Source: a virus. Taken from it: 64,000 nucleotides of DNA. The position numbers and the translations under genes are program-made. The stretch is taken from positions 1-64,000 of IMG/VR virus record IMGVR_UViG_3300042567_000999; one strand, given 5' to 3'. The stretch's first letter is position 1, and each line of letters begins with the position of its first letter. This document shows positions 17,688-25,445 of this stretch, piece by piece. The notes below the pieces were generated by a model. That model was not told where the DNA came from. It did not search any database and saw nothing but the letters and a program-made list of their open reading frames with translations.

Positions 17688-18646
17688 TATATTATATTTA
17701 TTATTTTTTCTTTTGAGAATACAATCTCTTGTGGTCTTATATTATTAATGATGTTTTGGTATATATCCTCATCACTTAACCCAACCAAAGAGATTGTTTT
17801 ATTTGTTTTTTTAGAATCAATTAAACTTATAGAAACTTGTTTATTTGTAACTGACCATTCTTCACTCATAATGTAAAAATCAACATTGCTACCATAGTGT
17901 GTTACAAATCCACCCGCATCTGCTGCCATCATAACTCCAGACGATAAGTAAAATAAAGAAATTAACTCATCTTGTGTTAGGTTATCATTTATTTCGATAT
18001 AATTAGAATTTTTGATATCAAAAGATTTTGGAGGGAACCCAATATTTACTATTTTTATACCATTATCAATTAGATGATTTAAAGTTTTTTCTAAATAAGG
18101 TAAAGTATTTGCCGTATTATGAATATTCGCTTTATTGGTGAAATTACGAGTTAGGACAATTATGGTTTTGTCATTGAATAGGTTACCGTATTTTTGTTTT
18201 ACGGACCCAAATATTTTTTTTGTTGGAGTTATTGTTAGTCCATCATCAAAAAATTTTTTAGCGTATTCAAAAGATTTACGATAATATTCTAATGGTGGTT
18301 TGTTAATTTCATCTACAACACCAATGTCATAATCAGTATTTTGCCAACTTTTAATATCTATATTTTCAGAACCATATTTTTCAAAACAAAACTTCACACA
18401 TCGATTTAAAAAATCGTCATTTCTTCTTGTGTCTAATTTTTCTAAAATTGCGGGATATGAAAATAAATCACCATCTTTAATAGTAATTATTTCATCTGCC
18501 TCAGATATTACAATATTACCTTTATATGGAACTACAGCAATAACATATTCATAACCATTTAATTCTTTTAAATTTCTTATAAAAGAATTAAATGGTAATA
18601 ATTGATTCCATTCATCTGGATGGGTTATTGCTAAAAGTTTTTTCAT
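17687..18646 (-). CDS. Putative GT-B glycosyltransferase
   Basis: 319 residues from the ATG at 18646 (MKKLLAITHPDEW). An ATG six codons further upstream overlaps the NeuB gene and is less likely. The C-terminal half has IIVLTRNFTNKANI, then IVNIGFPPKSF and MMAADAGGFVTHYGSNVDFY. That last motif resembles the donor-binding D-x-G-x-x-H-x-A/G element of heptosyltransferase-like (GT9/GT-B) enzymes. There is no membrane segment. Its place between the small HAD and NeuB suggests a role in assembling the same glycan. Confidence 0.55.
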   Translation of the reverse strand: MKKLLAITHPDEWNQLLPFNSFIRNLKELNGYEYVIAVVPYKGNIVISEADEIITIKDGDLFSYPAILEKLDTRRNDDFLNRCVKFCFEKYGSENIDIKSWQNTDYDIGVVDEINKPPLEYYRKSFEYAKKFFDDGLTITPTKKIFGSVKQKYGNLFNDKTIIVLTRNFTNKANIHNTANTLPYLEKTLNHLIDNGIKIVNIGFPPKSFDIKNSNYIEINDNLTQDELISLFYLSSGVMMAADAGGFVTHYGSNVDFYIMSEEWSVTNKQVSISLIDSKKTNKTISLVGLSDEDIYQNIINNIRPQEIVFSKEKIINII

Positions 18647-18647
18647 A

Positions 18648-19484
18648 TTATGAAATAATATCATTAACTTTTCTTAATTTTTTTGCGATTGGTTTTTCAG
18701 TTTCAAATACAACCTTTATACCATCTCCTAAAACCGTTTCCATTTTACGAATTCCTGACACTAAATCCCCAACATTTTCAATAGACGCTGATTGGTCAGA
18801 ACCGTACATTGTTCTATCTTTTGTGATGTGAAATTCAACACACTCAGAACCTAAAGCCACTGCTCCAAAACAAGGAATCATTCCACTTGCGTGGTTAGAA
18901 AACCCAATCTTATATTGTGGGTATTTTTCTTTTAAAGTTTTGATATAGTTTAAATTAATTTCTTCATCTTTTGTTGGGTATGTGCTAGTACACGCTAAAA
19001 CGTATTCTACATTATTTAAAATATTAATAGCCGCATCAACTTCTTCCTCTGTTGACATACCAGTAGAAACAATAATTGGTTTACCTGTTGAATTTAATTT
19101 CTCTAAAAATGATTTATCAGTTAATAACGCTGATGCAATTTTATGGTATTTCACGTTTAGATTTGATTCGATTAAATCAACACTTTTTAAATCCCAACAA
19201 GAAACGATAAAATCTAAACCTAAAGCGTTTGAGAATTTTTCTAAGTCTTTGTATTGTTCAATACTAAACTCTAATCCCATCTTTTGTTCACGATTAGTTG
19301 TTCCCCAAGGAGATTCTCTTTGAGTGTCTAATTCTTCTTTAGTGTATACTGATTCAATATCTCTTTTTTGAAATTTGACAGCGTCACATTCGTAAGTTTT
19401 AGCCATTACGATAAGTTCTTTAGCTAAATCAAGGTCACCATTATGGTTGATACCTATTTCTGCAATTACATAAGTTTTTTTCAT
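18648..19484 (-). CDS. neuB: NeuB-family nonulosonate synthase, lacking the SAF domain
   Basis: 278 residues. AEIGINHNGDLDLAKELI (8-25) is the NeuB signature. AVKFQKRD, GLDFIVSCWD, KIASALLTD, PIIVSTGMST, CTSTYPT and IGFSNHASG are the TIM-barrel motifs that bind PEP and metal. VEFHITKDRTMYGSDQSAS is the C-terminal barrel signature. Full-length NeuB is about 340 residues with a C-terminal antifreeze-like (SAF) domain, which is missing here. The enzyme condenses PEP with an aldose (or its 6-phosphate) into a 3-deoxy-2-keto acid. It lies next to a SIS isomerase. Confidence 0.85.
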   Translation of the reverse strand: MKKTYVIAEIGINHNGDLDLAKELIVMAKTYECDAVKFQKRDIESVYTKEELDTQRESPWGTTNREQKMGLEFSIEQYKDLEKFSNALGLDFIVSCWDLKSVDLIESNLNVKYHKIASALLTDKSFLEKLNSTGKPIIVSTGMSTEEEVDAAINILNNVEYVLACTSTYPTKDEEINLNYIKTLKEKYPQYKIGFSNHASGMIPCFGAVALGSECVEFHITKDRTMYGSDQSASIENVGDLVSGIRKMETVLGDGIKVVFETEKPIAKKLRKVNDIIS

Positions 19485-19490
19485 TTTTTA

Positions 19491-20066
19491 TTATTTAAAC
19501 ATTTTATTTTCTACTATTTCTAAAATTGTATGCCCAAGTAGTGTGTGACATTCTTGTATTCTTGCGGTGTTATTTGAGGGTATAATTAAATTATAATCTG
19601 ATATATCTTTCATTTCCCCACCATCATTACCAATAAAGGATGCGATAATCGCTCCCTTGTTTTTAGCGACTCCAATTGCTTTAATAACATTTTTTGATTT
19701 ACCTGAGGTTGAGAAACAAATTAGAATATCACCTTCTTTTACTGATGATTTAATTTCTCGTGAGAAGATATCTGAATATGAGTAATCATTTCCTACCGCA
19801 GTTAAATAAGAAACATTGGCCGCTAATAAAACAACTTCTAACGGGTCTCTATCAAAATAGAATCGACCACTTAATTCTGCTGAAAGGTGTTGTGCATCAG
19901 CAAAACTTCCACCATTACCACAAAAGAATACTTTATTACCGTTTTTATAACACTCGATGATTTTTTCTGCAATCGTATTTGAGTTGTTTATAATCTCTTT
20001 GTCATTCAATAGTTCAGTCTTCAATTTAATTGACTCCTGAATATTCTTTATAACCATTTCTACCAT
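19491..20066 (-). CDS. gmhA: SIS-domain sugar isomerase, GmhA-like
   Basis: 191 residues. FFCGNGGSFADAQHLSAELS is the GmhA signature, with STSGKSKNV and FIGNDGG following, and IQECHTLLGHTI supplies the C-terminal catalytic Glu/His. GmhA turns sedoheptulose 7-phosphate into glycero-manno-heptose 7-phosphate. No other heptose-pathway gene (bifunctional kinase/adenylyltransferase or epimerase) is nearby, so the product may instead feed the NeuB reaction. An RBS-like GGAGGG eight bases upstream is also coding for the SDR gene. Confidence 0.85.
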   Translation of the reverse strand: MVEMVIKNIQESIKLKTELLNDKEIINNSNTIAEKIIECYKNGNKVFFCGNGGSFADAQHLSAELSGRFYFDRDPLEVVLLAANVSYLTAVGNDYSYSDIFSREIKSSVKEGDILICFSTSGKSKNVIKAIGVAKNKGAIIASFIGNDGGEMKDISDYNLIIPSNNTARIQECHTLLGHTILEIVENKMFK

Positions 20067-20878
20067 ACTGTTTTCCCTCCGTCTATTACAACATTCGAAC
20101 CTGTCATATATGAACTTGCGTCAGAACACATAAACACAATCGCACCTTTATATTCATCAATGTGAGCCATTCTACCCATCGGTATAATATTAGATAACTT
20201 AGTTACAAAATCAACAGGATGGTCGTTATAAACACCTGTCGGACTTAAACAATTTACTCTAATATTATTTTTGGCGAAATATGTAGAAAGATATTTTGTC
20301 ATACCAATTACAGCCCATTTGGCTGCCGAATATGTAATTGGTTTTACATTCTGTTCGTTTTCAGATTTTGTTTCATCTCTGTAGATTCTTTGGTCAGGTG
20401 CAATCACACCCAAATCAGACGAAATGTTTAATACAACACCACCACCCGTTTCTAACATTTTATTACAAATTACTTGTGAAGTAATAAAAGTTCCGTTTAT
20501 AATTGCATCAATACCTTCTTTAAAATACGATTCAGTCATCACCTCAAATCTTGTTTCAGGCGTTAAACTTTTATCGTCTTTTGTGACTTTTGGGTCTTTA
20601 GCCGCGTTATTAATAAGGATATCGATTCTTTCATATTTGTTTGACACCTCATTTACACTTTTTTTGTCTGTAACATTCATGTATTCCATAAACACATTTT
20701 CTTCCCCATAAACTGAAGAAAGTTCTTTGTGTTTTTTAGATAACATATCCATGTCGACATCTGTAAGAATTACTTTAGCCCCATATTCTAAAAGAGCCTC
20801 GGCGTGTTTTGGACCTAATAATCCACCCGCGCCGGTAATTAAAGCAACCTTACCATCTAAATCAAATAAGTTTCTCAT
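20060..20878 (-). CDS. Short-chain dehydrogenase/reductase
   Basis: 272 residues. TGAGGLLG (N-terminal glycine motif), NNAAKDP, NISSDLG and YSAAK (catalytic Tyr/Lys) are in classical SDR order. The C-terminal GSNVVIDGG is typical. No substrate can be assigned. It is coupled to the GmhA-like gene (seven-base overlap) and the TIM-barrel gene (four-base overlap), so it very likely oxidises or reduces an intermediate of the same sugar pathway. Confidence 0.8.
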   Translation of the reverse strand: MRNLFDLDGKVALITGAGGLLGPKHAEALLEYGAKVILTDVDMDMLSKKHKELSSVYGEENVFMEYMNVTDKKSVNEVSNKYERIDILINNAAKDPKVTKDDKSLTPETRFEVMTESYFKEGIDAIINGTFITSQVICNKMLETGGGVVLNISSDLGVIAPDQRIYRDETKSENEQNVKPITYSAAKWAVIGMTKYLSTYFAKNNIRVNCLSPTGVYNDHPVDFVTKLSNIIPMGRMAHIDEYKGAIVFMCSDASSYMTGSNVVIDGGKTVW

Positions 20879-21642
20879 AATAATGTTTTGATTTTTTGGT
20901 ATGTATTTTTTATGTAATTTATTTCATCACCATCCACATCTCTTGCAAGTTGCAATATGATGTTATCAGTGTAATTAATATTTTTTAATGAATCAATTAT
21001 AGTTTTAAAATTGGTATCGCCTAACCCAAAATGTTTTGTTTCACCATTAAAAGTTCTATCTTTAAAATGAACATTTTTTATTTTTGACCCGAAGTAATTT
21101 ATTAATTCTTCATGGTCTATTTTTTCTTTATATGTTGAGGTGAAATTACCGGTATCATAGGTAATAAAAAAATTGTCTTTATTATTTACGACATCCATCA
21201 CAATTTCTTTATCACATTCAAATTCAAAACAAAAATTAATTGATGGATATTTTTCAGATATTGGAATTATGTTTTTTAAAAATTCATATCTGATATATTC
21301 ATTTTCCACTGAACTATCTTCTAAAAGTGGTATTACTATTTTATTCAATTTTAGTTCTACCATTTTATCTAAAACAGGTACTAAATTTTGATTCATAAAT
21401 TCATCTTTGTAAAATGAATTATTAACCATAGTATCTACACAAACCGATAAGATGTTAGTGGGTAAATTAGATTCAATAAATAATGGATTATTTAAGTTAT
21501 CGTTTGGAGTTATTAACCATTCGATACCACTCAACTCGATATGATTTAAAACATTAAATTCGGATTTCCAGTTAAGTGGAAACTCTTGCATTTTTTTATT
21601 GACCGGCTCACTAAGACGACCTTGTAAAACTCCTACTATCAT
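20875..21642 (-). CDS. Sugar isomerase/epimerase-like TIM-barrel protein
   Basis: 255 residues of the xylose-isomerase-like (AP endonuclease 2) fold. VGVLQGRLSEP opens the barrel. INFCFEFECD, FFITYDTGNF and IKNVHFKDRT supply the usual metal-ligand acids and histidine. QLARDVDGDE closes it. It overlaps the VOC and SDR genes by four bases each. A role in epimerising the sugar-acid precursor is plausible. Confidence 0.7.
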   Translation of the reverse strand: MIVGVLQGRLSEPVNKKMQEFPLNWKSEFNVLNHIELSGIEWLITPNDNLNNPLFIESNLPTNILSVCVDTMVNNSFYKDEFMNQNLVPVLDKMVELKLNKIVIPLLEDSSVENEYIRYEFLKNIIPISEKYPSINFCFEFECDKEIVMDVVNNKDNFFITYDTGNFTSTYKEKIDHEELINYFGSKIKNVHFKDRTFNGETKHFGLGDTNFKTIIDSLKNINYTDNIILQLARDVDGDEINYIKNTYQKIKTLL

Positions 21643-22052
21643 AATAACTCAACAAATTCTATAATATTATTTTCTGGGTCCGAACCAAAAAAAACTTTAA
21701 CCGTTTTTTCATCAGAAATTGTCGGAGTATTAATGATAGGTAAATTATTATCAATAAACTTATCGTAAAGAGTTTTAACATTATCTATAGTAAATGCAAA
21801 ATGAGTGTACCCGTTTTCAAAAAGACTTTTTTTATTTATTTCACAACTTCCAAAATAAAGCAATTCAACTATTGTTTTATTATCTTTACCCAATTTAATA
21901 ATTCTTGGAGATTTATTAACAGAATTAAGTATATGATTTAAAAACCGACCTTCTTCTATTTTATCATAAAGAATTTCCAATCCAATTACATCTTGATAAA
22001 ACCATTTCATTTTATCCAAGTCGTTTACGACTATACCAACGTGCCTAAACAT
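21639..22052 (-). CDS. VOC-family (glyoxalase-like) protein
   Basis: 137 residues. RHVGIVVNDLDKMKWFY at the N terminus and GYTHFAFTIDNVK, FGSDPENNIIEFVE further on give two beta-alpha-beta-beta-beta modules with the metal-binding His and Glu of the vicinal-oxygen-chelate superfamily. These enzymes act as epimerases, dioxygenases or lyases, so no single reaction can be chosen. It is embedded in the nonulosonate-type genes, with overlaps of four (TIM-barrel) and 22 (aminotransferase) bases. Confidence 0.75.
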   Translation of the reverse strand: MFRHVGIVVNDLDKMKWFYQDVIGLEILYDKIEEGRFLNHILNSVNKSPRIIKLGKDNKTIVELLYFGSCEINKKSLFENGYTHFAFTIDNVKTLYDKFIDNNLPIINTPTISDEKTVKVFFGSDPENNIIEFVELL

Positions 22053-23365
22053 TCTATCAAACTTTCTTTTAAAACTCCAATACCTTCAATTAACGCATCA
22101 TCATCAATAGTTAATGGAGGACCTATTTTTAATGTTCCTGATTGTGTCCTAATTGATAATAAACCTTTTCTCATTGCAACTTCTATTATCATATCAACAA
22201 AATCAACGTCATTTCCATTTGGTGATTTGATGAAAACCCCCGCCAATAATCCTTTACAGTTTATTTTTTTTACATAATCAGGCATTTCTTCTTTCCACTT
22301 TAATAATTCCGTTTCCATTATCTTACCTTTCCGATATGATTCGTTAATCAAATCATTATCTAAAAGATATTCTACAGAAGCTTTTGACGCGGCAACCGCA
22401 ACAGGGTTACCCCCATGTGTGCTGTTGTATGACATATCGTTGTTAATAATTTTATTATTAGTTATTACGCAAGATAATGGTAATGATGATGAAATCCCTT
22501 TAGCACAAACAATTATATCGGGAGTAATATCAAAATGTTCATAAGCGAATAATTTACCTGTCCTACCAAACCCTGATTGTATCTCGTCAATTATTAATAA
22601 GACGTTATTATGTTCACACCATTTTTTTAATAATTTAACATATTCTTTTGACGCAAATTCGGCTGACCATCCTTGATATGGTTCCATGATTACTGAGGAA
22701 TACTCAGAAGGATTTATATCTTTAAAATATTTTTCAAAAAGTTCTTGTGGTAACAACCCTTCTTTTTCTAATGTAATAGTATCAGGGTAAGGTAAATGAG
22801 TTACATATGTTTTAACGGGTATCCATTCTTGTGATTTAAATTTACCACCTGCCATTGCCGACCCCATAGTTTTGCCATGATAACCATTATTGAATGAGAT
22901 GATTTTGTTTTTACCTGTATGTTTAATTGACATTTTAATTGCACACTCAACAGACTCAGAACCGGTAGATAAAAATAAAACTTTGTCTAAATTTTTAGGT
23001 GAAACATTAACTAATAGTTTAGAAAATTCAGACCTTTCTTTGGTTGGGTAATAATAAGCGTTTAATAAATTTTTATTAGTCGTAGAGATAATAGCTTCTT
23101 TTACTTTTGGGTTTGAGTGCCCTACATTTGTGACAAATATTGATGAGGTAAAATCTATCCATTTATTACCTGATATATCATAAATTGAATAATTTAATGC
23201 CGAATCCCACACTACGGGTAGTTGGTCATTCATTGAATTTGGCTCATACTTGATACAATTATTTAAATACTCTAATGATTGTGGAGATGGAATTGATGTT
23301 GTAATGTTTCTATAACGTGTTTTTACAGAATCACATTTAACCGGTGTTAACTGGAACTTATACAT
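22031..23365 (-). CDS. Class III PLP-dependent aminotransferase
   Basis: 444 residues. STGSESVECAIK and NNGYHGKTMG form the phosphate and ring sites, IIDEIQSGFGRTG holds the conserved Asp, CAKGISSSLPLS the PLP lysine, and STHGGNPVA the C-terminal loop. It matches the acetylornithine/glutamate-semialdehyde type. In glycan clusters such enzymes aminate a keto-sugar or isomerise an amino group. The NeuA-like gene lies directly upstream with an eight-base overlap. Reaction not determinable from sequence. Confidence 0.85.
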   Translation of the reverse strand: MYKFQLTPVKCDSVKTRYRNITTSIPSPQSLEYLNNCIKYEPNSMNDQLPVVWDSALNYSIYDISGNKWIDFTSSIFVTNVGHSNPKVKEAIISTTNKNLLNAYYYPTKERSEFSKLLVNVSPKNLDKVLFLSTGSESVECAIKMSIKHTGKNKIISFNNGYHGKTMGSAMAGGKFKSQEWIPVKTYVTHLPYPDTITLEKEGLLPQELFEKYFKDINPSEYSSVIMEPYQGWSAEFASKEYVKLLKKWCEHNNVLLIIDEIQSGFGRTGKLFAYEHFDITPDIIVCAKGISSSLPLSCVITNNKIINNDMSYNSTHGGNPVAVAASKASVEYLLDNDLINESYRKGKIMETELLKWKEEMPDYVKKINCKGLLAGVFIKSPNGNDVDFVDMIIEVAMRKGLLSIRTQSGTLKIGPPLTIDDDALIEGIGVLKESLIECLGTLV

Positions 23366-24026
23366 TTTTTTTACTTAAAATATACTCAATATAATTAAAA
23401 TCATCAATAGTGTCAATTTCATAAGTTTTATCAGTAATAAATGAATAAATTTTATCACCATAAAAACTATCTGAATCCATAAAAATTTCAGGGGTTACTA
23501 TATCAACATATCCGTTAGGTGAATATGTTTTAGGATAACTTTGTCTAGGTAAATTAGTATCCATAGTATCAACTATAGGTTGCCAAAACTCACCATTTTT
23601 TGTATAAAACTTATATACAGATTCTGAAGTTTCATGTGCAGACCTAAGACTTGTTATGTTTTTTTTATTTTTTAAAAACACTTCAATAGCGTTATCAATG
23701 ACTAATGGATTTACTAAAGGGGTTGTTGCTCTTAAATGTATTATTGGTTCAGTATGGTTTAATTCTTTGCAAAAATGTCTAAAAGAATCTATATCTAAAG
23801 ATGTGTCAGTTGACAATTCATTAGGTCTTACAATGATTTTACATCCTAGATTCTTTGAGATTTCAATTATCTCCTCATCATCAGAAGAAACATATACATC
23901 TGTAATTTTTTTTGATTCTTTAGCCGAAGTAATTACATACTCAATTAAAGGTTTACCCATTAATTGTTTTATGTTTTTTTTTGGAACGCCTTTACTTCCA
24001 CCCCTTGCTAAAATTAAGGATATCAT
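23358..24026 (-). CDS. neuA: Acylneuraminate cytidylyltransferase (NeuA-like)
   Basis: 222 residues. ILARGGSKGVPKKNI (N terminus) is the CTP-binding signature. VSSDDEEII, HLRATTPLVNP and SYPKTYSPNGYVDIV follow in NeuA order, and YEIDTIDDF closes. The enzyme couples a nonulosonic-acid-type sugar to CMP. With the NeuB-like synthase in the same run it should produce the activated donor, which the Maf/DUF115-like protein two genes away could use. KdsB was considered, but the ending fits NeuA better. Confidence 0.85.
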   Translation of the reverse strand: MISLILARGGSKGVPKKNIKQLMGKPLIEYVITSAKESKKITDVYVSSDDEEIIEISKNLGCKIIVRPNELSTDTSLDIDSFRHFCKELNHTEPIIHLRATTPLVNPLVIDNAIEVFLKNKKNITSLRSAHETSESVYKFYTKNGEFWQPIVDTMDTNLPRQSYPKTYSPNGYVDIVTPEIFMDSDSFYGDKIYSFITDKTYEIDTIDDFNYIEYILSKKNV

Positions 24027-24721
24027 TTTTTTTCCGCTTTACAAATTAACATTGCCTCTTTTGAGAATCTAATAATCTTGTTTGTTTTTTTACCCCATAA
24101 TACTTTTTCAAATGGTGAGTATGGTAATGGTAATTTTTGAATGATGTATCTAAAAATGTTTAAAAATGAATATTTCCATGTTAATGGTAACTGATAAAAA
24201 TATTCACACTCAGAAACAAACCCAGATAGGTCACAAGCGGTTTCTAATGAATATCTAGTGAAAGGTGTAACATGTGTGTGGTCAATATAGAAAGCCTCCT
24301 TATACGAATGTTTCCAACTCGGAGCCATACAAATTAATACGCCACCCTTTTTTAACATTCTATATGATTCATCTAATAAAATATCCGGATTTTGTAGATG
24401 CTCAACAACAGATTTTGAAAAAATAAAATCAAATTTTTCATCTTTAAACGGATATTTTTTTTCGTTTAAATCATAAGATTTAAATTTTTTTGACGGTATG
24501 TTTTCTTTTGAGGAATTTGATATGTCCATTCCATAAGCATCTATACCACATTCAATAAAACATTTTGTTATTACTCCATCACCACATCCAATATCTAAAA
24601 TCTTAGCCCCTTCTTTTATGTTATATTTTTTTATAATATAGTTAACTAACTTTTTTGGGTAATCTGATTTATTTTCTTTATATGTTTTTTGAACATAATT
24701 AGGATTAAATATTGAACTCAT
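24023..24721 (-). CDS. Class I SAM-dependent methyltransferase
   Basis: 232 residues. ILDIGCGDGVITKCF is motif I, YGMDIS motif post-I, FDFIFSKSVVEHL motif II and LKKGGVLICMAPSW motif III. The C-terminal part is hydrophobic-aromatic with no clear helix through the membrane. Such enzymes methylate sugars or lipid-linked intermediates in O-antigen clusters. It is coupled to the NeuA-like gene and the DUF115-like gene (four-base overlaps each). Confidence 0.8.
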   Translation of the reverse strand: MSSIFNPNYVQKTYKENKSDYPKKLVNYIIKKYNIKEGAKILDIGCGDGVITKCFIECGIDAYGMDISNSSKENIPSKKFKSYDLNEKKYPFKDEKFDFIFSKSVVEHLQNPDILLDESYRMLKKGGVLICMAPSWKHSYKEAFYIDHTHVTPFTRYSLETACDLSGFVSECEYFYQLPLTWKYSFLNIFRYIIQKLPLPYSPFEKVLWGKKTNKIIRFSKEAMLICKAEKK

Positions 24722-25437
24722 ATTTTTTCAGTTTTTAAAATTTCACTTAGACGTGAATCTACACTTGTGTTTATTATCTCAACCCCAATTTTTTTAGCAC
24801 TATCGTTAATAATTCTAAAATCATTTAACATATTAGGTATAGTTGAGTCAAATTCCGTTGCCGATATTGGGGCCATATAAGAACCAAAATAACCTTTTTT
24901 ATAGTCTAAATCTACCCCTGATACGTATATTTTTTTACACCCCAATAATATAGATAGTGCTAACATATGTACAGCAACAGTATCCCCTGCACTATATTTC
25001 TCATCATTACCTGTAAATTTTTGTAACTCTTCTTGTATTGTTAATCTATCACTAATAAAATTTTGACATCCGTTTGCACAACTATAACAGGTTTTATTAT
25101 CAAAGTGTCTTTGGTCGTAACCCACATAATTTAAATTTCCTAAATTTTTTTCAATCCACCATCTAGGTGTTGAGTCTACTGAGTCTGCATGTACAAGTGA
25201 TGTGTTAGGCATTCTTTTTAATCTATCAATTAAACTACCAACTTGTTGCGTATTCGCCCAAACCCAATAGTTAGGTTGTAAATCACTTATCAAATCAATA
25301 TCGTTACAAGAAACTAAAACTATATTTTTCCTTTCTTTTATAATGTGTCCTATAGTGTCCGAAAGAGAAGGACCTAAACCACAAACAAATGATGTTTTGT
25401 CTTTCTCAAGGTTTATAATATCTTTTAAATTTTTCAT
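24718..25437 (-). CDS. Maf/DUF115-like putative nonulosonate transferase
   Basis: 239 residues. SFVCGLGPSLSDT (17-29) and VLVSCNDIDLISDLQPNYWV resemble the GxGPSL...N...P-D/N pattern of the DUF115 (motility-associated factor) fold. YSAGDTVAVHMLALSILLGC and IYVSGVDLDYK match its second half. Maf proteins transfer nonulosonic acids from CMP to flagellin, and the related fold includes other CMP-sugar transferases. Neighbouring NeuA and NeuB-like genes agree with a CMP-donor. The acceptor is unknown. A four-cysteine stretch (CYSCANGC) is unusual. Confidence 0.6.
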   Translation of the reverse strand: MKNLKDIINLEKDKTSFVCGLGPSLSDTIGHIIKERKNIVLVSCNDIDLISDLQPNYWVWANTQQVGSLIDRLKRMPNTSLVHADSVDSTPRWWIEKNLGNLNYVGYDQRHFDNKTCYSCANGCQNFISDRLTIQEELQKFTGNDEKYSAGDTVAVHMLALSILLGCKKIYVSGVDLDYKKGYFGSYMAPISATEFDSTIPNMLNDFRIINDSAKKIGVEIINTSVDSRLSEILKTEKI

Positions 25438-25445
25438 AATATTTT

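Noticed and set aside
17388-20066. A full ADP- or GDP-heptose pathway
   Set aside because: Only a GmhA-like isomerase and a small HAD phosphatase are present; no kinase/nucleotidyltransferase or heptose epimerase was seen.
20067-20080. GGAGGG before the GmhA-like gene as a true ribosome binding site
   Set aside because: These bases encode the conserved DGGK end of the SDR, so the match is likely a by-product of coding.
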